Shown here one piece after another: positions 45,735 through 57,134 of a stretch of 64,000 nucleotides of DNA (within the stretch, counting starts at the first letter, position 1; every line of letters starts with the position of its first letter). The stretch is from positions 186,001 through 250,000 of the forward strand of contig NADL03000114.1 in NCBI GenBank assembly GCA_002205965.3. The letters are read 5' to 3'. Both the position numbers and the translations under genes were made by a program. Under the pieces are notes generated by a model. It was not told where the DNA came from. It did not search any database and saw only the letters and a program-made list of their open reading frames with translations. This DNA is from Kappaphycus alvarezii (lineage: Eukaryota > Rhodophyta > Florideophyceae > Gigartinales > Solieriaceae).

Positions 45735-46766
45735 CAGAAGAAGCTCGTACTCTACCTCTTGCTGTTACGCTACAACAGTCGGTGCTTACAGTGGCCGGGG
45801 CTGGAGCGACTAATGGGGGTACCACGATCGCTCGTCTGATGCCGAAAGCGAGAGCACCGAACACGTGGAGATCAAATGAAATTTTGTGGAAGAAATGGCT
45901 GGAATTCTGCTCTCAAGATGGTATTGACCCGCTCTCTGGAAATGAAGGTGCTGTCCTTCGGTATCTGGGTTGGCTCTTCGAGGAAAACAAGATTAGTGCG
46001 GGTTCAGTACGCAACTACCTCTCGGCTGTCACTACGGCGCATACTCGTATTGGGCGGTCTCTGGCACTCACACCACTCATTCAATTGGCTGTGGATGCCT
46101 TTCAACAAGGGGACAGGGACCGAAAGTTGCTCTCAGACCCGCTTACAGAGCGGCGTGCTCTGCCAAGCTCAGTTGCTCGTCGAATCTTCGCTCTCGCACT
46201 CGCGTCTCCGGACACTGATCTCGAATTTCTACGCAACGCCTGTGCCGTACTCGTCAGCTACATTTTCTTTGAACGTGGCGAAGCTGGGGTGTCTCTGTTG
46301 CTGACCAACATCACTGTCACTCCGGATTCAATCAACATCGCCATCGCACTACGCAAGAATCGTAACCGGGTTGCTCATACTCTTGCTTACCGCCGAAATC
46401 CTCGCTTCGATACCAGCGTGATCGACCTGGTCTGTCGTTATGATACTCTACGCCGCTCGAACCGATCCGGGAGCAAGTACTATTGGGCTTTACCTGGGAC
46501 TCGTCTTTCTACGAGCGCAAGAACCATTACTCTTTGGCTACAGTCTTGTCTGCTCGTGCTCAAGTCACACCTCCGCCTCAAGTCTCTTGGTCTTCGCACT
46601 CGCTGCGCATGGGTGCCGCATCAGAATGTGCAGCGATTGGGGTTCAGGAATATCGGATATTGATATGGGGGGATTGGTCGGCTGGACGCACATTCCGCGA
46701 GTCTTATCTGGATGCTAGGGTGATGCAATGTGATGATTCGTTCATTTTCTTCGGTCACTTGCTGTG
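45735..46766 (+). CDS. DIRS tyrosine recombinase region (fossil)
   Basis: The product would insert the element as a closed circle without target duplication. Motifs: WKKWLEFCSQDGIDPLSGN (about 45,890, N-terminal SAM-like domain), GSVRNYLSAVTTAHTRIG (about 46,000), FFERGEAGVSLL (about 46,265), RTITLWLQSCL (about 46,520), then HSLRMGAAS and GVQEYRILIWGDWSAGRTF with a following Tyr (about 46,600-46,700). The open frame of this phase begins far upstream, at 43,805, inside the RT frame, but the recognisable domain starts near 45,800. About one break is suspected near the end. Confidence 0.88.
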
Positions 46767-46805
46767 ACCTCACTCTCGTTATCACGTACCTCCGGTACAT
46801 TTGGT

Positions 46806-47097
46806 TTTCTCTATTGTTTTAATTCGGTGGAATGATTGGAAAATTATGGGTGAATATGATAGGGGGGCTTCGACGTGGCTGTGATCCACAACTGGAAGCA
46901 AGTCACGCTGTCACGTCTGCATCTCGGTTGCATTTGCATCCGCCGGACTGTAAGCCACTCGAGATAAGGCCACGTTGGCAGCGTACCGTTGCTCAAGGAC
47001 TTGATGTGCGATCAGAACCCGTCGGACAGGTCTATATAACCGACAACTTGGAAACCTTTGGCACAACTTCTGGTCCCTCAAGTCGTCGCTTGTTCTC
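46806..47097 (+). repeat. B1-A2 junction of the DIRS element
   Basis: B1 (46,806-46,825) equals the last 20 bp of the element (47,850-47,869), and A2 equals its first 272 bp. The internal order B1 then A2 is therefore the sequence expected if the two element ends were joined in a circle. This is the hallmark of split direct repeats. Confidence 0.92.
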
Positions 47098-47849
47098 CCG
47101 CCTCCCTCCCTCCACTCATCCTTCATGGCCCAATCACAAGCCGTCTTTTGTTCTTGATTTATGTTATGCTTTATTTATGATTCGTTATTTATGGAATTCT
47201 GATTACGCAAACGCAGCAACTGGTGGAAGTTTGATTTGGTTCTGGTCAGAGGATCATCACGCATAATGGTCACGGGCGTATGACCGCGCTACTCTCCTTA
47301 CAACTCTTGCGACGCGAACACACCAAATCTAAAGAGTTTACCCAAGCGTACGCATGATGGAACGAATGGAACCGGACAAGGATCTCAGCGTCTGGGGAGA
47401 CACGCCGATCAACTCATCCAATTCCACCAATCCATTACTCCCGGTCATATGTCTCGGTCCACAGCTCACCTGCCCTCTCGCTGGAACATCTTCTCCCCTA
47501 CGTGTGCCTCCCCAGGCCGGCCATTGCTGGCAGCGTACGTGCACGCAAGACAAGTAAGGTTGGCACCAAACGGAAGCTGTCACACTACACCCCTTTGAGG
47601 TACCATCCCCGGAAGAAGCGCCCCGCGCCCATAGCCGCTGTACAGCAGCATCCGGAGATTCGAGTGATCAAGCATTTTTAACCCTGCCTTCACCAGTTCT
47701 GTCTCGAGCAAACGTTCAACACGAAGGTTCAAATCAATCCCAACTACTGGAGCAAGTAAGCTGCATAAGTTATCCCTGTTTGCTGTAATGCGTACTTATT
47801 TAGTTATCCCTGTTGCTGTTAGCTATTTGCTTTGATAAAGTTTTATGTG
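47098..47849 (+). other. Spacer between A2 and B2 of the DIRS element
   Basis: This is a 752-bp stretch unique in the window. Short frames are open, including a basic one ending near 47,680 (LRYHPRKKRPAPIAAVQQH) and one at 47,354-47,557. No domain is recognised. It may carry the 3' untranslated region or a degenerate accessory frame. Confidence 0.5.
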
Positions 47850-47869
47850 TTTCTCTATTGTTTTAATTC

Positions 47870-48215
47870 ACTTCTGAAAGATATACTCGATCTATGTTAA
47901 ATTACCTGACACAACCGCAATCAACTCAAAAGAGCATGTCAACACAGTAACGGGGGAGGAATTACACTCCGTAGCACGTCAATAACCACAACCGACCATT
48001 TTTCGAATGGCTCAACTGGTTGGTGTCGTTTGGAATCCATTCAAATCAAACCGCAATCAAGATTGATCTGGGGGAAAAGTTTAGGTAGTTTAATATTTGG
48101 AAAGTAGTGTGATTTCCTGAAGTGAGGCCAGATGTTCCTTTGAGACTTAAGCCAAGAGGGGGTAAGATTACACACTAAGGGGTCACCAGCGTGCTCAGAT
48201 CACTTTGGAAACTCC
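47870..48215 (+). repeat. R-family repeat and end of duplication copy I
   Basis: This continues the repeat that starts at 42,585 and is split by the DIRS element. It matches 63,716-64,000 almost exactly (duplication) and 39,990-40,330 with divergence (R family). Blocks include gatatactcgatcta, caatcaactcaaaag and acagtaacgggggagg. Confidence 0.8.
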
Positions 48216-49089
48216 GTCTAGATTCCCCTCCGCTAGAAGTGTCAGCCGACAAAGAAAACTACCCCATCATTCCCCCCGTTGGAAAAGGCCTGGAGGCCAT
48301 GGGATTGATCAGCTTTCAGAGCGGCGTTCAAATTGAGTTTTCCGGTCAGGCTTCTCTTGGTATAGTATCAAAGCCAGAGGTCTGTTGCAATTGCGGCTGT
48401 TGAAGCTTATCAGAACCTGGAGCATCTCCGTCCCAGTTCAAACGTTACCACGTCGTACTTTTCTGCTGGTTGGAATTGAAGTGCCGAGCATGGAGTGGGG
48501 GAAGGTTTGGGTGCTTTGTTCTTGGAAGAAATGTTCGAATCTATCGAGCATGGAGTGCTGCTTTAAATTACATTTTACCAGCACCACTAACGATCGCATT
48601 CCGTGCACGGTGTCCTGGGGCTTTCTACTCAGCCCTCTTGCCTTACCGGAGATCTCATATCTTCAATAGACGGGCCATGTGAATTAGCGCGTGTAGAATC
48701 GAAACTTGTATGTTGTCTACTCTCTGGACAACCTACTAAAGTATAGACAATCTACAACTTGGATCGAAAGCGTTTAGCGGGTAATCTATTTGGAGACGGG
48801 CCTTCCCTTCTCAATAGACTGCCCGTTCAGAGGACTCGAACCTGCACTCCACTAGCACTAAATTAACCCAAGTCCCTCCTATGACATATCGGCTTGTGGG
48901 ATGTCATCGAATAGACCTTTGAGGTTCTTTGTGGATGGAGATTGTACAAAAATTGAGTGACGGTTGGAGGGTGTTGCTGCACGTAGGTTTCCAATGTATC
49001 TTGAATCAGTTCTGCCAGGAACGGTAGAAATTCGTCATTGGTCCTCGCCTGATTGCAAAAGCATCCGTAATCGAGGACAAATATACCGT
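48216..49089. other. No gene recognised; one R-family fragment
   Basis: An R fragment lies at about 48,495-48,560 (ggggaaggtttgggtgcttt, then cttggaag). The rest has only short frames without motifs. The LINE 3' end follows at 49,090. Confidence 0.45.
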
Positions 49090-51800
49090 GGTGGTAGATC
49101 TTTATTTGTCATACAATGTCGCACAGAGGCGTGCGGAGGGTATTTATAAATTAACTACGGATGCGGGCGGCGGGTAGAAACTTGTCGCGCCTGCATTATT
49201 TGGAGACTAAATGCAAAACCGGTAACGAAGTCGCGGAGCTCCTGTTGAGGGGAGGAACTGCGACGGGAAGCAGCGAAGGAAGCAAGGCGGCGGAAAAAGC
49301 CTTACCGTCGTCGCCCAAGGCGCCATAGATATCAATCCCGACGGGGGAGAGGAGGATATCGTTTCGGTTGCAGTAAGTGCCGTAATGACGATGTTTCTCG
49401 CGCTCTGCGAGTGTTGCGGCAGCGCCGGCAGTAACCGTACTTGGCGAAATGTGGCGGCATGCGGAGGGTGGGCAACAGTAACGTCGACGGCTATATCGGT
49501 ACTGTGAAGCCCGTATGCAGCGGGTATGTAAATATCCATTCGTAGCACGGGGGACTCCGAATGCCCAGATGAGTCGGGAACCTGGTGGAGGAGCGGATGT
49601 TCGACGAGGGCGACGATCCCAACTTCCTTGCAGTAGCGGGCAAGAACGTTGCGGAGGATGTGGTGACGACGAGTCATTCCGTCTTCGTATTTGCAGGTCA
49701 ACGCGTGTTGACCACTTGGATCTAAGACGGGTGCGATGTCGGCCGAGCGGCGGGAGCAGACCGGACAGCGAGTAGATCCAGGGAATAGCGCGATGCCGAG
49801 ACGTAGAGCCAGAGCGACTTTCCAGGCGGAAGAGGACATGTACGTACCGCGGTGGGGTGAGGAAGCGAAGAGAAAACAGTCGATGCGGAGGATGTGCGCA
49901 CGGAGAGGAGCCGTGCTCGGTCGTGGGCTGCCGCGGACGAGAACAAGCTATCGGACTTCGATAGCATGAGTTCAGTTGTGATCGCAGACTGGAGCCTTTC
50001 GCCGGGGACCGGCGATGAACAACGCTCGAAAAGAGCCGTAGCTGTAAGCGACGAAGACAGCTGCGGGTGGCGGGAGGATAAGAGCGAGATGGCAGACCGA
50101 GGGATCTCTTCCAAGTGGCGGTCATGGGAAAGGGTAAGCAGGTCGGAGATAAGTCGAAAAGAATCAATTACAGATGCTGCGTATGCAGCCTCGGTAATGT
50201 CTGAAGTTTGCAGGAGACCTAGACCGCCCATTGAGAAGGGGAGAGAGGCTTGGAGCCAGGCTCGCTCTGGACAGGGCAGCTGCAATTGGTGGAACGCTTC
50301 CCTCTGCTTCTGATCGAAGCTAGCGGCGAGAACCGCAGATTGAGTGGAGGGAAGCGTACGCAGCAAGTGCATGACCTTGGAGGCGTTCGCGCAGAAGCGG
50401 TGTAAGTGGAAAGCCAATTGAGCATCATCCAAGTCTCGAAGGGATTGGAAGATGCGGTCAACTTCGTTTTGGCGGCCTGCGAAAAATTGGGAAACAAAAG
50501 CGTCCGAGCCAATCGGGGATCCCAGCACGATAAAACCAGGGGGGGTTGAAAAGGGGCAAGGAAGTGCCAAAGGGGAGTGGGAAGGGGAGAAGCCGTAAAC
50601 TTGGGTCTTGGCAAGGTTGAGCTGGAACCCTAGTGGACCTCCTTCAAGCTGGATGAAACGGATGGCAGCAGCGGCTTGGGATCGAGGAAGAACAATGTTA
50701 CCGTCATCTGCGTACCAAGCGTTCAGGGCAGGTGAGAACTTCTCCTGTAACGATAGCAAGAGCGGATGGAGAGCCAGGGCAAAGAGCAAGGGACCGAGGG
50801 GATCACCTTGCTGAGTGCCCTCTGAACTACGGACATAGTAGGGTCCGAAAGCAAGCTCTGTAGGAGCATCGTAACAAGAGTGTACCCACCGTGCGAGGCC
50901 TGGGGCATGTGTCTGTACGGTTCCAGAATGCGCTGGCGGGAGATGCAATTGAAAGCGTTGCGAGCATCTATCTGGACCAAGACGTGATCGTGGAACTCGG
51001 GTCTCTGGGAAAGACGACGCACAGAATGAATTATTGCATCGATGCCGTTCTTGACGCCTACCCCGACCTGATGGGGCAGAAGGTAAGAGCGGATGGCGGG
51101 GGCGGCTTTGTGTGCCGCGAGCCTAGAAATTAGGCGCCGGTAGAGAAGCCCAACCGCAATCGGACGGATTCCCCGTTTGGCTTCGGCAGGGCAATAAGAC
51201 GGCCTCCGCAGAAATACGGGCGGCACGCGGCCGGCAGATCGCTGTTCAAACAGAGGTTGAGGAACTTTGTCAGGGCATGTAGGCAATCCCTCGCGGGCGG
51301 GCGTGACCCACCTGCCGGGCGAAGCAGCATTCGCAGGAACACTGGGGATAGACCATCGGCCCAGGAGCGGTTGAAGGATCCAGGCTGTGAATGGCACGGC
51401 GGACATCCGAGACCGAGAACTTTAGCGCCGGAGGCAAACCGTGGGGGCATGGGAGTGATTGGGATGGGGGGCGGGGATGAAGTGAAGCCAAGGATTGAAA
51501 GGTAGCTTCGCTGGGGGAGAGTGGGGGATCGACTTGGAGAAGGGCTGCTGTGGCCCGGGAAGGGCTACCCCGGGAGAGGAAGCGACGGCATCTGCGAAGG
51601 CCGTGTCAGGGCGGGCGAGGGTGGGAGGGGATGGAATCGGAGAGGGGGTGGCGGAGATGAACAACGAGGAGGCCTCATCGATTGTGATGGCGAGAGGTTC
51701 TTCATAAACGAACTCAACGTACCATACCTCCAGAATCTTACGTACACGCAACCGTGCAATGTCGGTTTTCAACGACAGAGTAGTAAAGCCCATGCGCTTT
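49090..51800 (-). mobile_element. LINE lineage C, nearly full length
   Basis: This is a minus-strand non-LTR retrotransposon. Its 3' end (plus-strand ggtggtagatc at 49,090) is shared exactly with the insertions at 62,738 and 24,560, so the terminus gatctaccacc is a property of the family, and no poly-A tail follows it. The 5' end is uncertain; coding similarity reaches about 51,690 and the open frame 51,793. It lies just downstream of duplication copy I. Confidence 0.85.
49196..51793 (-). pseudogene. LINE lineage C pol: RT plus restriction-like endonuclease
   Basis: The N-terminal part (about 51,270-51,793) is Pro/Ser-rich, ending in FSVSDVRRAIHSLDPSTAPG, a typical pre-RT segment. RT follows: VRPIAVGLLYRRL type (about 51,150), VQIDARNAFNCIS (about 50,970), SEGTQQGDPLGPLLFALALH (about 50,800) and NAWYADDGNIVLP (about 50,700). 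The frame 49,722-50,948 stays open for 408 codons. A Cys/His cluster CPVC...GQHALTC with RRHH (about 49,690-49,760) is followed by an endonuclease-like part: RMDIYIPAAYG, TDIAVDVTVAHP, then EKHRHYG and GIDIYGALG. Frameshifts near 51,430, 51,130, 50,830, 49,840 and 49,450 break it. It is the least damaged LINE here. Confidence 0.87.
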
Positions 51801-52138
51801 TGAGTTAGCAGAGGACCTCAGCTGAAAGATCAATTTAACTATTCTCTTCATGCGATGGAAAACACGAGAAATTCTTTTTACACACTTCCCTATCCGCACT
51901 ACCATGCTATCTTTCATCATACCGCAGGTAAACGACTGCAAGCTTTGTTCGCTTTGGAACAGTATAAGAATGTATGGCTCTCGACTCGCATCGCCGAAAG
52001 CTAATCCCAGTCATCCTCAGCTTGCCTCAACGGAACTCCTTCAACATTGAACTTTACATTGTTCTGCTTATCTGAAGTGTTTAAAGTCCGTTCTTTGTTC
52101 TCAACTGATTCCACCCTTTCTCCTACTGCTTTCTTACC
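51801..52138. other. Short intergenic stretch, probable promoter of the cupin gene
   Basis: No open frame with a motif. T/C-rich sequence precedes the cupin start (about 52,075-52,138), and the ATG context is ttaccatgg. Confidence 0.45.
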
Positions 52139-52646
52139 ATGGAACGTCGCAACATTATCACAGCATTCTTTCTGATATCTTTATTCGGGATGTCCCACGC
52201 ATCGATTCCAGTTTCGGGCTGCAGACTGCGGCAGGAGCACGAGCTGCTCTCCGTGACCGAGATTTCCGCATTCGATTCAGCGAGGGTGCTCAGGTCAACA
52301 CCCCTAACTTCCGTGTCAGCATCGCAGACTTGACCAATTTTCCTGCCCTCGGAGCGCAAGACGTGCAGTCAACCCTTGTTCGAGTCACTCTCAAAGCGGG
52401 CCAGCCCTTCGTCACTCACCACCACCCTAGGGCTACCGAAACCTTTAACGCATTGCAGGGCGTCTTCCAGAATTCATTCCGTTTTGAAGGGCTAGGGGAC
52501 GTCCGAAATTTAGCAATGTCATCAGGGCCGGCGAGTCCACCATATTCCCCCAAGGCCTTGTTCACTCCACCGTCTGTATCAGCCGCACCGACTGTGTCTT
52601 CTTGTCCGTCCTCAACTCGGCTGACCCTGGTACCGTTCCGGCATGA
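52139..52646 (+). pseudogene. Germin-like cupin, secreted, with two frame breaks
   Basis: A signal-peptide-like start, MERRNIITAFFLISLFGMSH, opens at 52,139 in a strong context (accatgg). The cupin part reads FRVSIADLTNFPALGAQDV, then motif 1, G-QPFVT-HHH-PRAT-E-TFNALQ-G (about 52,397-52,460), which has all metal-binding His and Glu residues. Motif 2 follows, G-ESTIF-PQG-LV-H-STV-C (about 52,521-52,570), with Cys where Asn is usual. The stop is at 52,644-52,646. The three parts lie in three frames, so at least two frameshifts (between about 52,200 and 52,260, and near 52,490) break the gene, unless assembly errors are involved. Germin-like proteins are secreted beta-barrel metalloproteins; the substrate here is unknown. 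Confidence 0.75.
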
Positions 52647-55600
52647 AACAGTCGCCTTTCCCTCATAGAAATGGCTCTGCCGAAGAAATCTGGCATATTG
52701 CGGGTGACGTGGAACGGAAGGCGGCACATGAAGGCTGGCATCAGGCGGCAAAATTTTGTCTCCACCGGTGTAGCACAGTGGACCCATATCATTCCACTAC
52801 CAATTGTACAAATTATGACTGCCTTCCTTTTATCGACCGGTTTCGAGCTGGCTGGCCCTTCCTACCACGAGGTTCATCCATGTTTGCCAAGCATGACTAG
52901 GAAGGCCACTGGAGTTTGACAATTCGCTTGATTCTGTTTCCCAGTTCACTAATGCGCCCCTTAACTTGCAGTCTTATTAGTGGGGTGATTCACGTTCCAG
53001 CTTCAAGTACCAGGAGTAAAGGAATGCACGCAAAAAATAGGATAGAGCCTCCATCTCTTGTTCAGCTGTTTACAGGCGTTTCAACAGTAGCAGCCGTGAG
53101 CACACCTTACGGGAAGTGTGATGCGAGCTTTTTTCGTGCTACGGGAAAAGCTGTAGAATCCGATAGGGATTCTATCATGAAAATGCGGAGTAAAAGTCAT
53201 CACCAAGTTTAACTGTGTGTATCGGTTTTACCAGCTGGAGCTGTTCAATAAATATATGGCAGAATGTGCGCTGCCTTTGAAGGCCTGAAGGTAGCATTTT
53301 AGGGAGCGTAGTTCCTTCCCCATTACGGTGTCGGTATACCCTTTTGAGTTGATTGTGGTGGTCTGGAAAACCATGGGATAGATCGGATATACCTTCCAAG
53401 AGTAAAACACCCAACGTTCCCCCCTGTAAACTGGACGATAGGGTTTCAGAGGCTAACGGTAAACTAGTTTACGAGCTTTTCCATCAGCGCAAGCATATGA
53501 AAAAGGTCAGTGGGTGGTCATATCGAGATGGAATCTGTCCACTTGTCCTGCCTGATTTTTAGAGGGGTTCGTCCGAGTAGGTCGCTGCACGGCGCTGCTT
53601 CCATCCGTAAAGCTGGAACGAAGTTGCCTGGAGTAGGGCTCGATACAATGATGAATAGAAATCCCATTTTAATCGTAGCTGATCGATGGGGACTGGTCGA
53701 TAGCCTGGAACTGGAAAATGATTTCCAATATCTCAGCACTATTCGTACCGAATTGCAAGGAACAACTGCTCCCAGAATAATTCAGGTAACCAGTGTAATA
53801 ATTTTTGTAACCAGACTTCACACAGTAATAATTACTGAATATTTTCCGGATAAGAATTGGTCAAGATGAGATTTGCAACTCAAAATGGGTTCCAGCCAAT
53901 CCATACATCTCAATAAAGAAACCCCCTTTTTTTCCTATTATTGGATCACCTGGTAACTGTAATCATTACAGTCTGTGGAACATTGCAACCCGAGCGAATG
54001 ATCTAAAAACTGGTTCACATTTAATAGACTACTGACAGGCCAGAGTCAATTAGATAAGAATATCCTTCGATGATTTGCAATCAGAAAATTTGTCGGTTGT
54101 GATTAGGAATAGTTTCAGAATTTAGCATCACGTTAGAAAACCGGGACATAGATTGGATTATTTGCTCAATTTCACAATTTGGTTGTTTAAAGCTACGCTG
54201 TATCAAGTTCGTGCTGAGAATTGAGCGAATGTTTCGAAGATGAACAAATGACCGGCAATTATAAACACGCCATTGGAATCCGTAGGGCACAAAGTGTACA
54301 CGTTGTGAGTAGGTGGTATATTTCCCATCTGTATTGCAGCGATCCTCTCTTCAAGAATGAGCGACGGCGGAGGAAACCTCTCAAAGATAATGGAAATGTA
54401 AGGCAATAAGTCTCTTTGTAGGCCTTAGAATGCTTAAATGCGCGAGAGAACCGGTGCATACTTGGGTGTGGTAAATTAAGTTTACAACTGGCATATTAGA
54501 CTTGTTAATTTTCTTTTGGTCTCGTATGTTTGGCGTGTTGGAGCTGCTTACAGTTTCATACGTCAAGAAAAAGTACGGTACCGCAATAGTACCCCGTCTA
54601 AACCTATCCTCATTCAAAGCGATGCGCGGGAAAGTACAAGAGTTCTGTTCTCCTGTGCCAATGAATCGCCACATAACTTTTCCCCAACATTCACTAAACA
54701 ATGAGGTAAAAAGATGGAATAACGATGGGATCATCCGTAAAATTTTAAGCAAATCCTTATTCCATTACAGAAGAAGCCCATACTATTTACGACCCAAAGG
54801 TTTTCTTTCTTATACGTAATGGCCCCTGCGCTTACCCGCACGTCTATCATGGACACGCCACCAAATCAAACTAAAACGAACGGATGTCAAATAGGTACGA
54901 TTGCTATCCTATGCTTAACTGGTGGCGTAAATGGGGGCTTTTTTCGCGATATTCTATAGCAACCTACCCCACATACGCCTGGAATATACCGATAGAGTGC
55001 TAGAGTCTTATCTTACCAAGTGTAAATGTTCAATAGTTTCAGTGTATTATATTTGATGTCGCTAAATCTTTTGACCTCTTTTCTTTGAATATGAAAATGC
55101 AATCAAATGCTTGAATGGAACAACATACATCTTCTTGAAGCAGAACAAACGACAACATCATTTCAAGCGTCACAGCCCAAACGTAGATATTCCGGGTACC
55201 AGCTCATCAAACTCAGTTCCAAAAACAATGCAAACAAGATTGATTCATAATTCTGACATTAACTGCAAAAGGTCCTCGAAAATGGTATTTGAGTACTCCC
55301 AAGCTTAAGACTCTCGCAAACTGGTGTTCATATTCTTGACCTGTACAGTAAAATTTTCGGTCGGCAAAGAAATCTTTGAAACGTTGGCACGAAACAAATT
55401 CGTCGAAAGCAGTACAGGGCCGTCTTATCATGCGTTGTGCTATGAAATAAGCGTAATGGTTGATTTAATTCATCGTCCATCGGAAAGAAGCCATGCGTTA
55501 TAGTTTTTGCTCGTGGCTTCGTACTCAATATAGGCGCAATCAAGATAAAATATGCATTAAGGGCTTCGATGAGCGTCACTTGAGTCGTTTATATGAATTC

Positions 55601-57000
55601 ACTTCAAATTAATGAGGTAGCGCTTCATTTGAAAGTAATTTTGAATCTACTTTGATACTAAAGAGCAGTATTTATAGGTGATAAAAGAAATGAGTCACTT
55701 CGTATTTGCAAAGTACGTCACCAGGAGAACTGAAAGGAAATAAAATCGCGTTTCTATGACTCAGCTTCCATCAAACATAGAATTTTAAATCGCCACGTTC
55801 TATGGAAAGGATTTTGCGCAGCTGGTTTTGACACTTGCAGCAACTGAAATATTTCAAACAGCTACTTGAGGGTATTTTGTTGTGCTGTGTAATTTCTGAA
55901 AGGATTTGAAATGTAAAGGGAGCTGAAACATTTCAACAAATAATTTGTAGAACAATGCGGGCAATGAAAAGATGAAAACTATAAGGTTGAAAAACTAAGG
56001 GATGAGATACACACTTTCGCATTATATGGAAAGTAGCTTTTCGGCTCGTCTCGGTAGAATATTATTCCAACATGTCTTGAAAAAAATATTTGCCCAGTGT
56101 TCACATTCGAAATACTTTGCAATGTCAATCCTCGGAGTTGGAAATCTGGTGCATTTGTATAAACTTGTAATCTCAAAAAAGAGTTCAAGCAAAACGGTAA
56201 AAACTTGAACCACTTTTGAGCGGGTTTAAAGTATTTTACTATTTTCAGAATGACCCAGTCCGGTCATTCTGTCGACCCAGAATTCAAACAATAGATGAAA
56301 CCCCTATGTTTAAAGTGAGATGACAGTATTGAAGTACACTCCCTGCTGTCCTTGCCTTACCTGTAACTGGGTAGAATCAAACTTTTTAGCTGAACGCAAA
56401 CGGAAAATAATGAGTGAATTTTCTCAGACCGAAGAGAGAGCGCTAACTGTACATGTTCCAACGCGCTCTCTTTGAAAGAATTGAATGGGGTAGCTGCTAT
56501 GCAAATATTGAAAATTGAATATTAAGCTCTTCATAAATCTTTTCAAGTACCCTCACACGGTGAATGCTTTAGATCCACGCAATTCTACCAAAATAGTGAT
56601 GGAAACAATGTAATATTTGTTGTAGACAACTATCATCTTCAACATAAATGACGGGCCAGGATTTTGGAAAGAATGAGATCCACAACGTAGTTCCTACGCG
56701 ATGTAGTTAAAAAAGTATCTACATGAAATAAAAAAATACCTGAAGCAACAAACATTTGTCTCACAGTGAGTATATCTGGAAGCGGGCAAGTGACACACAG
56801 GTAGGGAATACTCTTCAATGATGACCACAAAATAAAAACGGCGGACATAACATAACACCCCATAGTTTACGATCACGAAATTCAGCTAGCGGGACAGTTA
56901 AGCTATCTGCGTCACTTTCGGAATTGTTTCCAAACTTTTGCGGGATCTGTTTTCTATTTTCTGTTATTATTGCTATTGCTTGTCTTGCTTGTGTTTGAAT
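52647..57000. other. Long AT-rich stretch with no recognised gene
   Basis: Only short frames are present, none with a domain I can name. An R-family copy lies at 53,275-53,425. Minus-strand frames at 55,213-55,579 (for example RPCTAFDEFVSCQRFKDFF) could be part of a decayed transposase, but no catalytic motif is visible. Confidence 0.45.
53275..53425 (-). repeat. R-family dispersed repeat copy
   Basis: On the minus strand: gggtgttttact, cttggaaggtatatccgatc, then accacaatcaactcaaaag, then gacaccgtaatgggg. This is the best match among the minus-strand R copies to 63,700-63,810. Confidence 0.7.
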
Positions 57001-57004
57001 TTGC

Positions 57005-57060
57005 GTTTCTATTTCTATTTCGATTTCGATTTCGATTTCTATTTAAATTTATATTTCCAT
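57005..57060. repeat. Hexanucleotide-like (TTTCGA/TTTCTA)n repeat
   Basis: A short run of about eight degenerate hexamers, directly before the terminal-repeat-like segment at 57,135. Confidence 0.75.
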
Positions 57061-57134
57061 TAGATCTATTTCTGGGTGATTAGTTTTTGCGCTCATTGTT
57101 TTATGAGAAAAGACATTGGGAAATGGAAGGAGTA

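Larger units (their letters stand above)
42606..47869 (+). mobile_element. DIRS-type (PAT/Ngaro-like) tyrosine-recombinase retrotransposon, near whole
   Basis: The element is 5,264 bp, placed by the empty site at 63,715/63,716 in copy II. The left flank ends gggtgcttt and the right flank starts acttctgaaag; the empty site joins these exactly, so no target duplication was made, as expected of tyrosine-recombinase integration. Structure is A1 (42,606-42,877), Gag/RT/RNase H, recombinase, B1 (46,806-46,825) joined to A2 (46,826-47,097), a 750-bp spacer, B2 (47,850-47,869). No methyltransferase domain is seen, which favours Ngaro-like over DIRS1-like. It appears nearly whole with perhaps two or three breaks and is young: A1 and A2 look identical. 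Confidence 0.93.

Noticed and set aside
55213-55579. piggyBac-like transposase on the minus strand
   Set aside because: An FDEFVSCQRFKDFF-like stretch recalls the fold region, but no catalytic Asp motifs or ends were found.
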